64,000 nucleotides of DNA, from positions 23,274-87,273 of the forward strand of contig NZ_VRTY01000012.1 in assembly GCF_008017455.1 (NCBI RefSeq), written 5' to 3'. The position numbers and the translations under genes were made by a program. The DNA is from Pontibacter qinzhouensis (lineage in GTDB: Bacteria; Bacteroidota; Bacteroidia; Cytophagales; Hymenobacteraceae). Below the pieces are notes generated by a model that saw only the letters and a list, made by a program, of their open reading frames with translations, searched no databases and was not told the origin of the DNA. Shown one piece after another: positions 53,438-61,769 of this stretch (the first letter of the stretch is position 1; the number at the start of each line of letters is the position of its first letter).

Positions 53438-54829
53438 ATGAAAAATAGTTTTCTTCTCTACCTTTTACTCTTGTCTTTGTTTTTAGGTTGCACGCCTGAC
53501 AAAGAAAATTTTCCTGAGCCAGAGATCTTGCAACACGACCAGCTCATTTCTTTTAAATTTCTGAAGGAACACAACCCACAGTTAGATGCTGATGTGGTGG
53601 CGACCTTTGCCGGCAACGTGGTACAGGTCGACCTGCCATCTTCTGCCTGCACCGATAGCCTTGTAGCTACTTTTGAGACTAAACACCACGCGAAACTTTT
53701 TGTGGGTAAAAGGGAGCAGCAAAGCGGGGTCACGGCAAATGCTTTTGCAGGACAGGTAGCCTACAAGGTCATAAGGCCAGACAGAACCCTGCAACATTAC
53801 AATGTGGATGCCTTGCAGAGCTTTCCGGAACTCGATAAAAAGCTGACTATGCTGATGCAGCAGTACCGGATTCCGGGGCTCTCGATTGCCATTGCCCGAA
53901 ACGAGAAACTGGTTTTTGCGAAGAGCTATGGCTATGCCAGCAAAGAAAGAAAAGATCCTGTACATAATGCCAGCCTGTTCCGAATTGCCAGCATCTCTAA
54001 ACCTATTACCGCAATAGCCATTCTAAAACTGGTGCAGGACCGGAAAATCTCACTGGATGATTACGTCTTTGGGCCTAACAGCATCCTGGGTAACAATTTT
54101 GGCATACCTCCTGCGGGCTCAGCTGTCAGCCAGATAACGGTGCAGCATCTGCTTAACCATACCTCCGGGTGGACTAATGAACCAACCGATCCTATGCTGA
54201 CTCATGTGTCGCGCTCACAGAAACAGATTATAACAGAGGCTGTGCAGGGCCGGCAGTTAAAGTATAAGCCTGGCAGCACCTATAGCTACTCTAACCTGGG
54301 GTATTGCATACTCGGCAGGGTGATCGAGAAAGTAACAGGCAAAGCGTACGAGGAATATGTCCGGACAGCGCTTTTATTGCCAGCCGGAGTAGAGAGTATG
54401 GTAATTGGAGGTAGTACAGCAGCCCAGCGATTGCCAGAAGAAGTAACATACTACCAGCAGGAGTGGAACCCTTATAGCCTGAATATAAGCCGCATGGATG
54501 CCTATGGTGGTTGGTTGGCTACAGCCTCAGATCTTATGCGGCTAATGGTGCGCATAGATCGAAACCCTGCTAAACCAGATCTTATTGAATCGCCGCTACT
54601 GAGTCAGTTCTATTTTGGCGCCTCTAACTGGTTTCATTCTGGCTCATTGCCTGGCTCTTCTGCTTTTATAACCCGGCTCAATGATGAATATAGCCTGGTG
54701 ATGCTGGCAAACACGCGCGACAACACCGATGGTACTCTTTTTTTTAAGGAATTTTACTATGCTGCCAGAGCCAATATAGTAGCTAAAAGAGAATGGACAA
54801 CCCTGGATTTGTTTGAGTATAATATATAA
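53438..54829 (+). CDS. serine hydrolase lipoprotein, class C beta-lactamase fold
   Basis: This 463-residue lipoprotein has its lipobox at Cys18 (SLFLGCTPD). Residues 25-125 form a beta-sandwich-like domain as in surface proteins of Bacteroidota. The C-terminal domain from about residue 128 is of the beta-lactamase/DD-peptidase family: Ser185-x-x-Lys188 in FRIASISKPITAIAIL, the Tyr-x-Asn motif in TYSYSNLGYCILG, and a HSG triad residue set in WFHSGSLPG near the end. It may cut peptidoglycan stems, D-amino acid peptides or esters. Antibiotic resistance should not be inferred from the fold. Confidence 0.88.
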   Translation: MKNSFLLYLLLLSLFLGCTPDKENFPEPEILQHDQLISFKFLKEHNPQLDADVVATFAGNVVQVDLPSSACTDSLVATFETKHHAKLFVGKREQQSGVTANAFAGQVAYKVIRPDRTLQHYNVDALQSFPELDKKLTMLMQQYRIPGLSIAIARNEKLVFAKSYGYASKERKDPVHNASLFRIASISKPITAIAILKLVQDRKISLDDYVFGPNSILGNNFGIPPAGSAVSQITVQHLLNHTSGWTNEPTDPMLTHVSRSQKQIITEAVQGRQLKYKPGSTYSYSNLGYCILGRVIEKVTGKAYEEYVRTALLLPAGVESMVIGGSTAAQRLPEEVTYYQQEWNPYSLNISRMDAYGGWLATASDLMRLMVRIDRNPAKPDLIESPLLSQFYFGASNWFHSGSLPGSSAFITRLNDEYSLVMLANTRDNTDGTLFFKEFYYAARANIVAKREWTTLDLFEYNI

Positions 54830-54929
54830 GCTTAAGAAGCTTTGAATATGAGCTCGAAAGAGGTAGTGTTGTTCTGTTTTTACTTGTTATTTAAACTGAG
54901 TTTTATGTAAGCTTTGTCTTTTAGGGTGC

Positions 54930-54975
54930 AATTATTCTAATGTAAATGGCCTTCCAGAGATATTTATAGCTCCTG
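54930..54975 (+). repeat. 57-bp element, copy 22 (right end lost)
   Basis: AATTATTCTAATGTAAAT and the core GGCCTTCCAGAGATATTTA are clear; no CCAAGGGT end follows. Confidence 0.75.
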
Positions 54976-55016
54976 ATTTCCTTATGTTAACACACTGGAA
55001 ATTATGTTGGCTCTGT

Positions 55017-55077
55017 AAATTAGTTTACAATAAAAAAGGCAACTCCTTAAGTTGCCTTTTTTATTGTAAACTAATTT
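55017..55077. terminator. 28-bp perfect inverted repeat, terminator-like
   Basis: Arms 55017-55044 and 55050-55077 are exact reverse complements around the loop CCTTA. The centre AAAAAAGGCAACT / AGTTGCCTTTTTT is a normal terminator, extended outwards by 15 more paired bases. It ends four bases after the stop of the repeat lipoprotein gene. Confidence 0.93.
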
Positions 55078-55081
55078 AGCA

Positions 55082-55516
55082 TTATCCACCTGTCGTACCT
55101 CCGGTTGTTCCACCTGTTGTTGTACCACCTGTAGTTCCGCCATCAGTAGTTCCGCCAGTTGTTGTACCACCCGTTGTCGTACCCGCTGTAGTTCCACCTG
55201 TTGTTGTACCAGCTGTGGTGCCACCATCAGTAGTTCCGCCAGTTGTGGTACCCGCTGTCGTACCACCCGTTGTCGTACCATCTGTTGTGCCACCAGTCGT
55301 AGTGCCGGCAGTTGTGGTACCAGTCGTAGTACCAGCAGTTGTGGTACCATCTGTTGTCGTTCCAGCCGTAGTGCCTGCAGTTGTACCTGCTGTTGTTCCA
55401 GCTGTAGTGCCTGCAGTCGTGCCTCCAAAGTCATCATCATCGTCATCACATGAAGTGATGAACACAGATGTGCCTAAAAACGCTGCTGCAATAAATGGGA
55501 TCCAGTTCTTTTTCAT
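55082..55516 (-). CDS. Gly-Thr repeat lipoprotein
   Basis: This 144-residue surface lipoprotein begins with a signal and lipobox at Cys23 (GTSVFITSCDDDDDD). After the aspartate run, everything from about residue 30 to the end consists only of Gly, Thr, Ala and Asp in units such as GTTA, GTTT, GGTT and GTTDGG. No folded domain is present. It may be a flexible or fibrous surface spacer. The repeat DNA invites slippage, so the length probably varies between strains. The opposite strand is also open, but that is a by-product of the repeat. An extra-long terminator follows. Confidence 0.85.
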   Translation of the reverse strand: MKKNWIPFIAAAFLGTSVFITSCDDDDDDFGGTTAGTTAGTTAGTTAGTTAGTTTDGTTTAGTTTGTTTAGTTTGGTTDGTTTGGTTAGTTTGGTTDGGTTAGTTTGGTTAGTTTGGTTTGGTTDGGTTGGTTTGGTTGGTTGG

Positions 55517-56029
55517 AGTAGCAAATATTGTTTTTATTAAAATTATGTAAGCGTTTATACGGTGCTAATAGAAAAAGTATTTGTTAATAAGTTATAAAAT
55601 GAAAATGATAAAATTATGTAAGTATTTATAACATAGATATTTGCAGTTTTATTTATAAAATTTAAATGTAATTAATTATAAGACACATGTTTTTTGGTAT
55701 ATTTTTATTTCTAAATAATGTTATATTTTAATGTTGATGTAACCTCCTGATTCGCAGCAATTTATTATCTACATATAAGGCTGTTGTTTTGGTATGAAGG
55801 GTTAATTTCAGGAAATGAGCACAGAGATCTGGAAGCAAGAGCGCAATTGAAGGCTCCGTATAAACAACTATTTGTTAATTATTATCTTCTGAAGTTCTGT
55901 TAATACAAGGTTTACACATGCCATAGCAGGAACTCAACTTCTCGCTCTTCCATGTTAAATTCGCTCCATTTCAACAGAATTATGAAATAATCTGCGTCTT
56001 ATATCCTGCGTCTTTTGTCTCTTCTTGAC
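55517..56029. other. AT-rich intergenic region
   Basis: It contains the promoter region of the repeat lipoprotein gene and no supported gene. At 55994-56022 a simple repeat TGCGTCTTATATCCTGCG is related to sequences near 22350 and 28900. A 69-codon minus-strand frame (55980-56189) is discounted. Confidence 0.5.
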
Positions 56030-56032
56030 TAT

Positions 56033-56058
56033 GGAAGGCTGATTTCATTAAAATAATT
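56033..56058 (-). repeat. 57-bp element, copy 23 (partial)
   Basis: Only the left half in reverse: GGAAGGCTGATTTCATT, then AAAATAATT. Confidence 0.65.
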
Positions 56059-56227
56059 GCTCCTGAACCATTGGAACAGGATTCAACGCTAATGCACGTG
56101 ATCGTACTCCCTTTCGAAATTCTTCTGTATGGAAACCGAGCAATATATGCCAGTAACTCTGGAATTCTGCAGATGCTGGATTTAGACAAACAAACTTGAA
56201 ATATTTTATGGCCTTAGAAAAACACCC

Positions 56228-56256
56228 ATTATTCTAAAAACATATCCTTCCAAAGG
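56228..56256 (+). repeat. 57-bp element, copy 24 (partial)
   Basis: ATTATTCTAAAAACATAT followed by CCTTCCAAAGG; the right end is missing. Confidence 0.65.
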
Positions 56257-56309
56257 CGTAAAGAGGTTTTCCTGATAACTAAGTACATGCAATTAAAGAA
56301 GGTCTGAAT

Positions 56310-56366
56310 ACCCTTGGAGCTTTTCCGGTGATTTTTCTTCTGAAGGCCATTTTCATCTGAATAATT
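56310..56366 (-). repeat. 57-bp element, copy 25
   Basis: Complete reverse copy: ACCCTTGGAGCTTTTCC, core CTTCTGAAGGCCATTTTCA, end CTGAATAATT. It is the third copy within 340 bases. Confidence 0.9.
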
Positions 56367-56505
56367 GCTCTTCCACTCGACACACAACTTACTTGCATGC
56401 ACTTAGTTGATCCGACAGCATTTACTTAGTGCTGCTCTACATTAGTTTTTACAAGAAATCAACACCGAAAACAACAAGTCATTCGCGACTTAAGGCAGCA
56501 GAGCG

Positions 56506-57867
56506 CTAGGCTTCTGTTTTATACAGGGTTTCGAACAGGCGGTATTTGTATGCAGGGTATTCCCGCATAACAGCGACCATAGCGAACAGCGACATGCCGA
56601 TAACAATGGGGTAAATCAGGTACAGAAGAGGGTGCAGCAGTGGCAGAAACAGTAAGCCAATCAGCACCACCGCCAGCATACTGTAGAGGTAAGATGTTTT
56701 GGCACTGAAACTCAGGATGCCTCCCTTGACTGTTTTGGGGCTAGTGAAAGAGGCTATAATGCCGATAGGAGTAAGCACCAGCACCGATGCCAGGTACATC
56801 AGCAAAATAAAGGTAGATTTTTCCTGGTTAAAAAACACTACATAAGCTACTACCAGTGCTGCATCCAGGAGCAAAGGCAGCCGGAGAGGCAACAGGCTTA
56901 TTTTTAGAAAAGCTTTGTAGTCGCTGGTGGTGCGCTCGGTGGTGAGCCACAGGTTCTTGTAAAAGCCCCACACATTGTTAAATACATAGGTGTAGATAAC
57001 CAATGGACCTGCAAACAACCAGAAGGATGGATTTTTATCGAACATGTGGACACCTTTCGCCATAAACACTATAGCATCTACGCCAAGCATCAGAATCTTG
57101 AATCCAAGGCCAAACAGCAGCAGCTGACGCGCCATTTTATGGTTGTTGAACAAACGCCAGCCCAGGCTGCGGCGTGCGTTATGGCTGTAGTTCACCACTT
57201 TTCGTTTTGGTTCGAAAGCAGCTTGCTCCAGCAAATAATTCGAAGCCAGAAAAGCAGCTACGGCTGCCAGGTGCACTACCAGCATAATGGCTGAGGATGC
57301 TGGCTCAAACATGGGTGCTTTTACCTGCAGTGCCACAAAAGCACCAGCCATAACCGCTGAAGATGCAAAGTGCCGGCTAAGCCATTTTATCTTACGCTCA
57401 ATGAACAGCTGCAGCGACCGGCGCGTAATGTGAGCCGTAAAAAATACCAGTATACTTTGCAGAAAATGCGTCAGGGTGTAATCCGGCGACATCAGGAAAA
57501 GAATGATCAGGAAGTTGAGCAGCACAAAATAGAACGGCGACACCAGTTCCACTACCAACTCGGTCCAGAAGCGCTGCCAGGCATTAACCGGAAAAATACG
57601 GCTGATGAAATCTGCTTTCGGGATATAAGCCGGAAAAAAACTGCGCATGATCGTAATGGCCAGCAGCGCTAAATTTGCGTAGCTCAGAACTTTATCTACA
57701 CTTGGGTTAATGCCGCCTTCGTGTGCTTTTTGAAGCAGAAAAGTAAACAGCCAGCTATAAAAACCAGCCAGAACCACACCCACTGCCAGGAGTAAGGTAC
57801 GTTGCGTCCGCTTCTGACGGAAATAGCTGGTTAGCCGTGCCTGGCAAGAATATATGATTAAATCCAT
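56506..57867 (-). CDS. ABC transporter permease subunit (multi-span)
   Basis: This 453-residue inner-membrane protein has about 10-12 hydrophobic segments and no soluble domain, for example LLLAVGVVLAGFYSWLFTFL, FVLLNFLIILFLMSPDY and LYSMLAVVLIGLLFLPLLHP. It follows an ATP-binding subunit gene on the same strand, which identifies it as the membrane partner of an exporter-like transporter. The sequence is not close to any permease family I can name. Substrate unknown. The 157-base gap to the ATPase gene holds an inverted pair of GTTAGA-rich repeats. Confidence 0.75.
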   Translation of the reverse strand: MDLIIYSCQARLTSYFRQKRTQRTLLLAVGVVLAGFYSWLFTFLLQKAHEGGINPSVDKVLSYANLALLAITIMRSFFPAYIPKADFISRIFPVNAWQRFWTELVVELVSPFYFVLLNFLIILFLMSPDYTLTHFLQSILVFFTAHITRRSLQLFIERKIKWLSRHFASSAVMAGAFVALQVKAPMFEPASSAIMLVVHLAAVAAFLASNYLLEQAAFEPKRKVVNYSHNARRSLGWRLFNNHKMARQLLLFGLGFKILMLGVDAIVFMAKGVHMFDKNPSFWLFAGPLVIYTYVFNNVWGFYKNLWLTTERTTSDYKAFLKISLLPLRLPLLLDAALVVAYVVFFNQEKSTFILLMYLASVLVLTPIGIIASFTSPKTVKGGILSFSAKTSYLYSMLAVVLIGLLFLPLLHPLLYLIYPIVIGMSLFAMVAVMREYPAYKYRLFETLYKTEA

Positions 57868-58024
57868 CTTCTACGTTTATAAATTAGGAGTTAGAGGGTT
57901 AGAAAGTTAGAGAGAATGTAGATTGAAAAGTTTTGTAGTTTCTGTCTGAAGGTCAACGGTAAGCCCCCAGTTTTCAACTTCTTCCAAAAATAACTTCTCA
58001 GCGCTCTAACTTTTGCTTTTCTAA

Positions 58025-58786
58025 CTAAGAGAGCATCCAGTCTATGTCTGCGTCGTTGGCGTGATGGTGGGGCAGGAGGAGTTGAAACAGCGCCTGGTCG
58101 ATGAGGCTTTCACCGTTCATCGTAAATTCCTGGATAGAGCCATTGTACATCAGCTGGCCATCGTTCAGAACTCCGATGTGCGTGGCTACACGTTCCACAT
58201 AGTTCAGGTCGTGCGACGAGATGAGCACCACCCGATTCGGTGTGCTATAGCTGCGGATAAGCTTTACGAGAAGTTGCGCTGCAATGGGGTCGAGGCCGGT
58301 AAAAGGCTCATCTAGCAGCAGTACTCTGGGCTTGTGCAGAATAGCTGCTACAATGCCAACTTTCTTTTTCATGCCGGTAGAGTAACCGGCAATGTTTTTC
58401 TGTAACGATTCTGTTTCTGTAAAAAAGTAATCGGTGAGGCTTTTAATGCGGCGGTCGGCTTCCTGTTGTGGTAATCTGTAGAGTTTTGCTACAAAATTAA
58501 GGTACTCAAGCCCGGTAAACTCCTCTATTAAAGGGTTGTCTTCGCAAAGTGCTCCAAGGTCTTGTTTTATTTCCAGGTTATGTTGCGCGTAATTTTTATC
58601 GAATAAATGAATGGTGCCAGCATCAGGCTTTATTAAGTCCAAAATCGAGTTAAGGAAAGTACTTTTACCTACACCGTTTTTACCTAGAAGGCAATAGCAT
58701 TGTCCTTGTGCTATTGTCAGGTTAAGGGCCTGTAATACTTGCTTCTTTCCAAATGATTTGGATAACCCACTGATCTCGATACTCAT
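58025..58786 (-). CDS. ABC transporter ATP-binding protein
   Basis: This 253-residue cytoplasmic ATPase has Walker A LLGKNGVGKSTFLNS at about residues 33-47, the Q-loop region LCEDNPLIEEFTGLEYLNFV, signature YSTGMKKKVGIVAA (YSTGM in place of LSGGQ, as in many ABC-2 exporters), Walker B RVLLLDEPFTGLDP and the H-loop LISSHDLNYVERVA. It resembles the CcmA/NatA-type group. It is the first gene of a two-gene unit with the permease downstream. The DNA to its left in transcription holds the divergent TonB receptor gene, but a functional link is not shown. Confidence 0.88.
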   Translation of the reverse strand: MSIEISGLSKSFGKKQVLQALNLTIAQGQCYCLLGKNGVGKSTFLNSILDLIKPDAGTIHLFDKNYAQHNLEIKQDLGALCEDNPLIEEFTGLEYLNFVAKLYRLPQQEADRRIKSLTDYFFTETESLQKNIAGYSTGMKKKVGIVAAILHKPRVLLLDEPFTGLDPIAAQLLVKLIRSYSTPNRVVLISSHDLNYVERVATHIGVLNDGQLMYNGSIQEFTMNGESLIDQALFQLLLPHHHANDADIDWMLS

Positions 58787-59069
58787 ACTTTTGTACTTTT
58801 GGCTATAAACAATTTTGATGCTTCACTGCTCCCACCTGAAGCTAAAATAGGAAGAAGCTCCGAAAAGTCCTAGAATAAGAAGTTTAAACTTTTATAGTGT
58901 TCCCTTACCCTCTCTTTTCTTTAGCTTACTTGCTCACGTATTTATGGGCAACAACCTTTTTACCTATTTAGGTTCTATTCTGAGTCTAGTAAATTCTATT
59001 TAATTCAGTCTTAGCAAGATGGCGTATGCTTTTTCGGGGGCTACAAAATTAGATTTGTTTATATTAAAA

Positions 59070-59085
59070 TTTAGGTTTGTCTAAA
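59070..59085. promoter_or_regulatory. DtxR/MntR-like palindrome upstream of the receptor
   Basis: TTTAG, GTTTGT, CTAAA: perfect 5-base arms in a setting (TTTAGGT) that resembles operators of DtxR-family metal regulators. The half-site TTTAGAC recurs at 59115. It covers a TAGGTTTG -7-like element. The region 58787-59069 shows nothing else. Confidence 0.4.
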
Positions 59086-59134
59086 AATATATTTTAACTT
59101 GCGCTTGTTTTAAATTTAGACCTTGCTTAATACT

Positions 59135-61402
59135 ATGAAAAACACCTACTTACTTTTCTTATTTTTCCTAATAACAGCTGGGGCCTCAGCACAAACAGGT
59201 AGAATAAAAGGAACAGTAGCAGCTGACCGGGAACCAACGGCTTTCGCAAGTATCGGGTTGGCAGGCACTGCTATTGGAACCGCTTCGGAGGCAGACGGAA
59301 GTTTTGAGCTGAAGGAGGTTCCTGCCGGAAGCTACAAGCTGCAGGTGCGGGCAGTTGGTTTTGCTCCATACGAGACTACGGTAACTATCGCATCTGGCGA
59401 AACTGTAAAGGTGGCGGTCCAGTTACGGCCTCAGGCTGCCAGACTCCGGGAGGTAGTGGTGAGCGGTACCATGCGCGAAACGTTTTCGCTGGAGTCGCCG
59501 GTGCCTGTGGAGGTGTATACATCCAAATACTTTCAGAAGAACCCGACACCTGCTCTTTTTGAGGCTCTGGCCCAGGTTAATGGTGTGCAGCCCCAAATTA
59601 ACTGCAACGTGTGCGGTACCGGCGATATTCATATAAACGGCATGGAAGGAGCTTACACGATGGTGCTCATAGACGGAATGCCGATGGTAAGCGCACTGGC
59701 AACCGTGTATGGCCTGAGTGGTATCCCGAACAGCATGATCGAGCGGGTGGAAGTGGTAAAAGGACCGGCATCCACGCTCTATGGTTCTGAAGCAATGGCT
59801 GGCCTGATAAACGTGATCACTAAAAGCCCGGCCAAAGCTCCTCTTGCCTCTGCCGACATATTTTATACCTCGCATGGTGAGCTGAACACCGACCTGGCCG
59901 TGAGCCACCGCTGGAAAAAGGTGTCTTCGTTGTTGAGCACCAATTACTACCGCTTTCAGAAGCAGCGCGACGTAAACCACGATAATTTTACAGATGTGCC
60001 ATTGCAGCACCGCATTTCTGTGTTCAACAAATGGGCTTTTCAGAGGCAGGAAAACCGGCTGGCAACTGTAGCGGCACGTTACTACTACGAAGACCGCTTT
60101 GGCGGAGAGCTGCAGTGGTCGCCTGCTTTTAGAGGCGGCGACAGCATTTATGGAGAGTCGGTGTACACGAGGCGCTACGAACTGCTGGGCGCCTACCAGT
60201 TGCCTGTGCCGGAGCACCTGGTGCTGAGCTACTCCTTTAATAACCATAACCAAAATGCCGCTTACGGCGAAACGCTTTACAAAGGCAGGCAAAGCGTTTT
60301 ATTCGGACAACTCGTTTGGGACAAAGAACTGAACCCGCGCCACCACCTGGTTGCCGGAGCCACCTACCGCCACACCTACTACGACGACAACACGCCTGCA
60401 ACCGAGCAGCAGGAGCAGGGGCGCCTGCAAAATAGGCCTGCCATAACCCGCCTGCCGGGCATTTTTGTGCAGGACGAGCTGAAACTTTCCGCAGCCACCA
60501 CCATGCTGGCTGGCCTTCGGTACGACTATAACTCCGAGCATGGCAGCATTCTGACTCCCCGGCTTAACCTGAAGTGGGCACCCAACGACGATCATATTTT
60601 CCGGGTGAGCCTGGGCAAAGGCTATCGGGTTGTGAACCTGTTTACCGAGGATCATGCTGCCTTAACGGGTGCACGCGAAGTAGTTATTAAAAATGAACTG
60701 AAGCCTGAAGAATCGTATAACGCCACCCTGAATTACCAGCACTACCTTAACCTGCCACAAGGTTATCTGAACCTGGAAGGAAGCGCCTTCTACACCTACT
60801 TCACAAACAAGATTGTAGCCGATTTCCTGTCGAACAATTACCAGATAATTTATGATAACCTGAGCGGCCATGCGGTGTCGAGAGGGGTGGCGCTGAATGC
60901 TGAAATGGCTTTTACCGCTCCGCTACGTGTGCATGCCGGTGTTACGTTGCAGGAGGTGTACCAGGTGCAGCAGCCAGAGGGGCAGGCACACCAGAGGGTA
61001 CCACAGCTGCATGCGCCTGCGTTCTCGGGTACCTTTACTGCCTCTTATACACTTCAGCAGTTGGGCCTGGTGCTGGATTATACCGGTACTTTCAGCAGCC
61101 CGATGCACCTGCCTGTGCAGGAGAATGACTACCGCCCTGATAAGTCGCCGTGGTTTACACTGCAGCATCTGCAACTCACCAAAAGCATCGGCAGCAGAAT
61201 GGAACTGTATGGAGGCGTAAAAAACCTTTTCAACTTTATGCCACAGCACCCGCTCATGCGCCCCTTCGACCCCTTCGATAAGCAGGTGGAAATAAACAAT
61301 CCGAATAACTACTCGTTCGATACCGAGTACAACTATGCCCCACTGCAGGGACGGCGCACATTTTTCGGATTACGCTACACATTGGCAGAGGTAAAAAAGT
61401 AA
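59135..61402 (+). CDS. TonB-dependent receptor with CxxC plug motif
   Basis: This is a 755-residue outer-membrane transporter. A signal peptide (cleavage near ASAQTG), a carboxypeptidase-like domain at about residues 22-100 (ASIGLAGTAIGTASEADGSF), a plug at about 108-230 and a 22-strand barrel follow in order. The plug has the unusual stretch INCNVCGTGDIHINGMEGAY with Cys157 and Cys160 just before the conserved LIDGMPMVSALATVYGL; the pair could bind a metal. The barrel ends in a Phe-rich strand. I start at the ATG at 59135, which begins the signal peptide. A DtxR-like palindrome upstream suggests metal control; the transported metal or chelate is unknown. Confidence 0.87.
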   Translation: MKNTYLLFLFFLITAGASAQTGRIKGTVAADREPTAFASIGLAGTAIGTASEADGSFELKEVPAGSYKLQVRAVGFAPYETTVTIASGETVKVAVQLRPQAARLREVVVSGTMRETFSLESPVPVEVYTSKYFQKNPTPALFEALAQVNGVQPQINCNVCGTGDIHINGMEGAYTMVLIDGMPMVSALATVYGLSGIPNSMIERVEVVKGPASTLYGSEAMAGLINVITKSPAKAPLASADIFYTSHGELNTDLAVSHRWKKVSSLLSTNYYRFQKQRDVNHDNFTDVPLQHRISVFNKWAFQRQENRLATVAARYYYEDRFGGELQWSPAFRGGDSIYGESVYTRRYELLGAYQLPVPEHLVLSYSFNNHNQNAAYGETLYKGRQSVLFGQLVWDKELNPRHHLVAGATYRHTYYDDNTPATEQQEQGRLQNRPAITRLPGIFVQDELKLSAATTMLAGLRYDYNSEHGSILTPRLNLKWAPNDDHIFRVSLGKGYRVVNLFTEDHAALTGAREVVIKNELKPEESYNATLNYQHYLNLPQGYLNLEGSAFYTYFTNKIVADFLSNNYQIIYDNLSGHAVSRGVALNAEMAFTAPLRVHAGVTLQEVYQVQQPEGQAHQRVPQLHAPAFSGTFTASYTLQQLGLVLDYTGTFSSPMHLPVQENDYRPDKSPWFTLQHLQLTKSIGSRMELYGGVKNLFNFMPQHPLMRPFDPFDKQVEINNPNNYSFDTEYNYAPLQGRRTFFGLRYTLAEVKK

Positions 61403-61472
61403 GCTAACCCAGATGCGTAAATCAAAAAGTGAGGCAGAAGAGAATTTATTTCTGCTGATATGGCATTTGCTG

Positions 61473-61503
61473 TTGCATATATGCAAACTGCTTTCTACTT
61501 TTG
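61473..61503 (+). promoter_or_regulatory. tRNA-Leu promoter
   Basis: TTG (61473-61475), 20 bases, TACTTTTG (61496-61503), an exact TAnnTTTG element 15 bases before the tRNA. Confidence 0.65.
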
Positions 61504-61518
61504 CCCCACTATTTAGCT

Positions 61519-61600
61519 GCGCACGTGGTGAAACTGGTAGACACGCCATCTTGAGGGGGTGGTGCCTTCGGGTGTGGGAGTTCGAATCTCCCCGCGCGCA
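61519..61600 (+). tRNA. tRNA-Leu (anticodon GAG)
   Basis: An 82-base tRNA with a long variable arm, as in leucine tRNAs. Acceptor arms GCGCACG and CGCGCGC pair except for A5-C68. The anticodon stem CCATC / GGTGG encloses TTGAGGG, giving GAG, which reads CUC and CUU. The T arm GGGAG TTCGAAT CTCCC is perfect. CCA is not encoded. A good promoter and terminator flank it. Confidence 0.95.
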
Positions 61601-61611
61601 CTTCATCTAAT

Positions 61612-61646
61612 AACCCGATTTGCTCCCAAAGCAGATCGGGTTTTTT
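61612..61646 (+). terminator. tRNA-Leu terminator
   Basis: AACCCGAT and ATCGGGTT arms with an inner TGCT / AGCA pairing, followed by a T-run, directly after the tRNA. Confidence 0.93.
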
Positions 61647-61667
61647 GCTGTTGCTGAAGAATTAATA

Positions 61668-61725
61668 AATTTTTCGAATGAAAATGGCCTTCCAAAGGTA
61701 TTTTAGAAAAATCTTGCCAAGGGTA
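61668..61725 (+). repeat. 57-bp element, copy 26
   Basis: Complete copy: AATTTTTCGAATGAAAAT, core GGCCTTCCAAAGGTATTTTA, end TGCCAAGGGTA. It lies behind the tRNA terminator. Confidence 0.9.
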
Positions 61726-61769
61726 GACTAATCTACTACACAGTGCCTACACCACAATCTATATTTAAA

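Noticed and set aside
55215..55550. Val-Pro repeat frame opposite the Gly-Thr lipoprotein
   Set aside because: It is the complement of the repeat; only the minus strand has a signal peptide and lipobox.
55980..56189. 69-codon minus-strand frame
   Set aside because: Consists largely of repeat copy 23 and flanking simple repeats.
1129..61725. Repeats as a CRISPR array
   Set aside because: The copies are scattered over 60 kb, in both orientations, without regular spacers and without cas genes.
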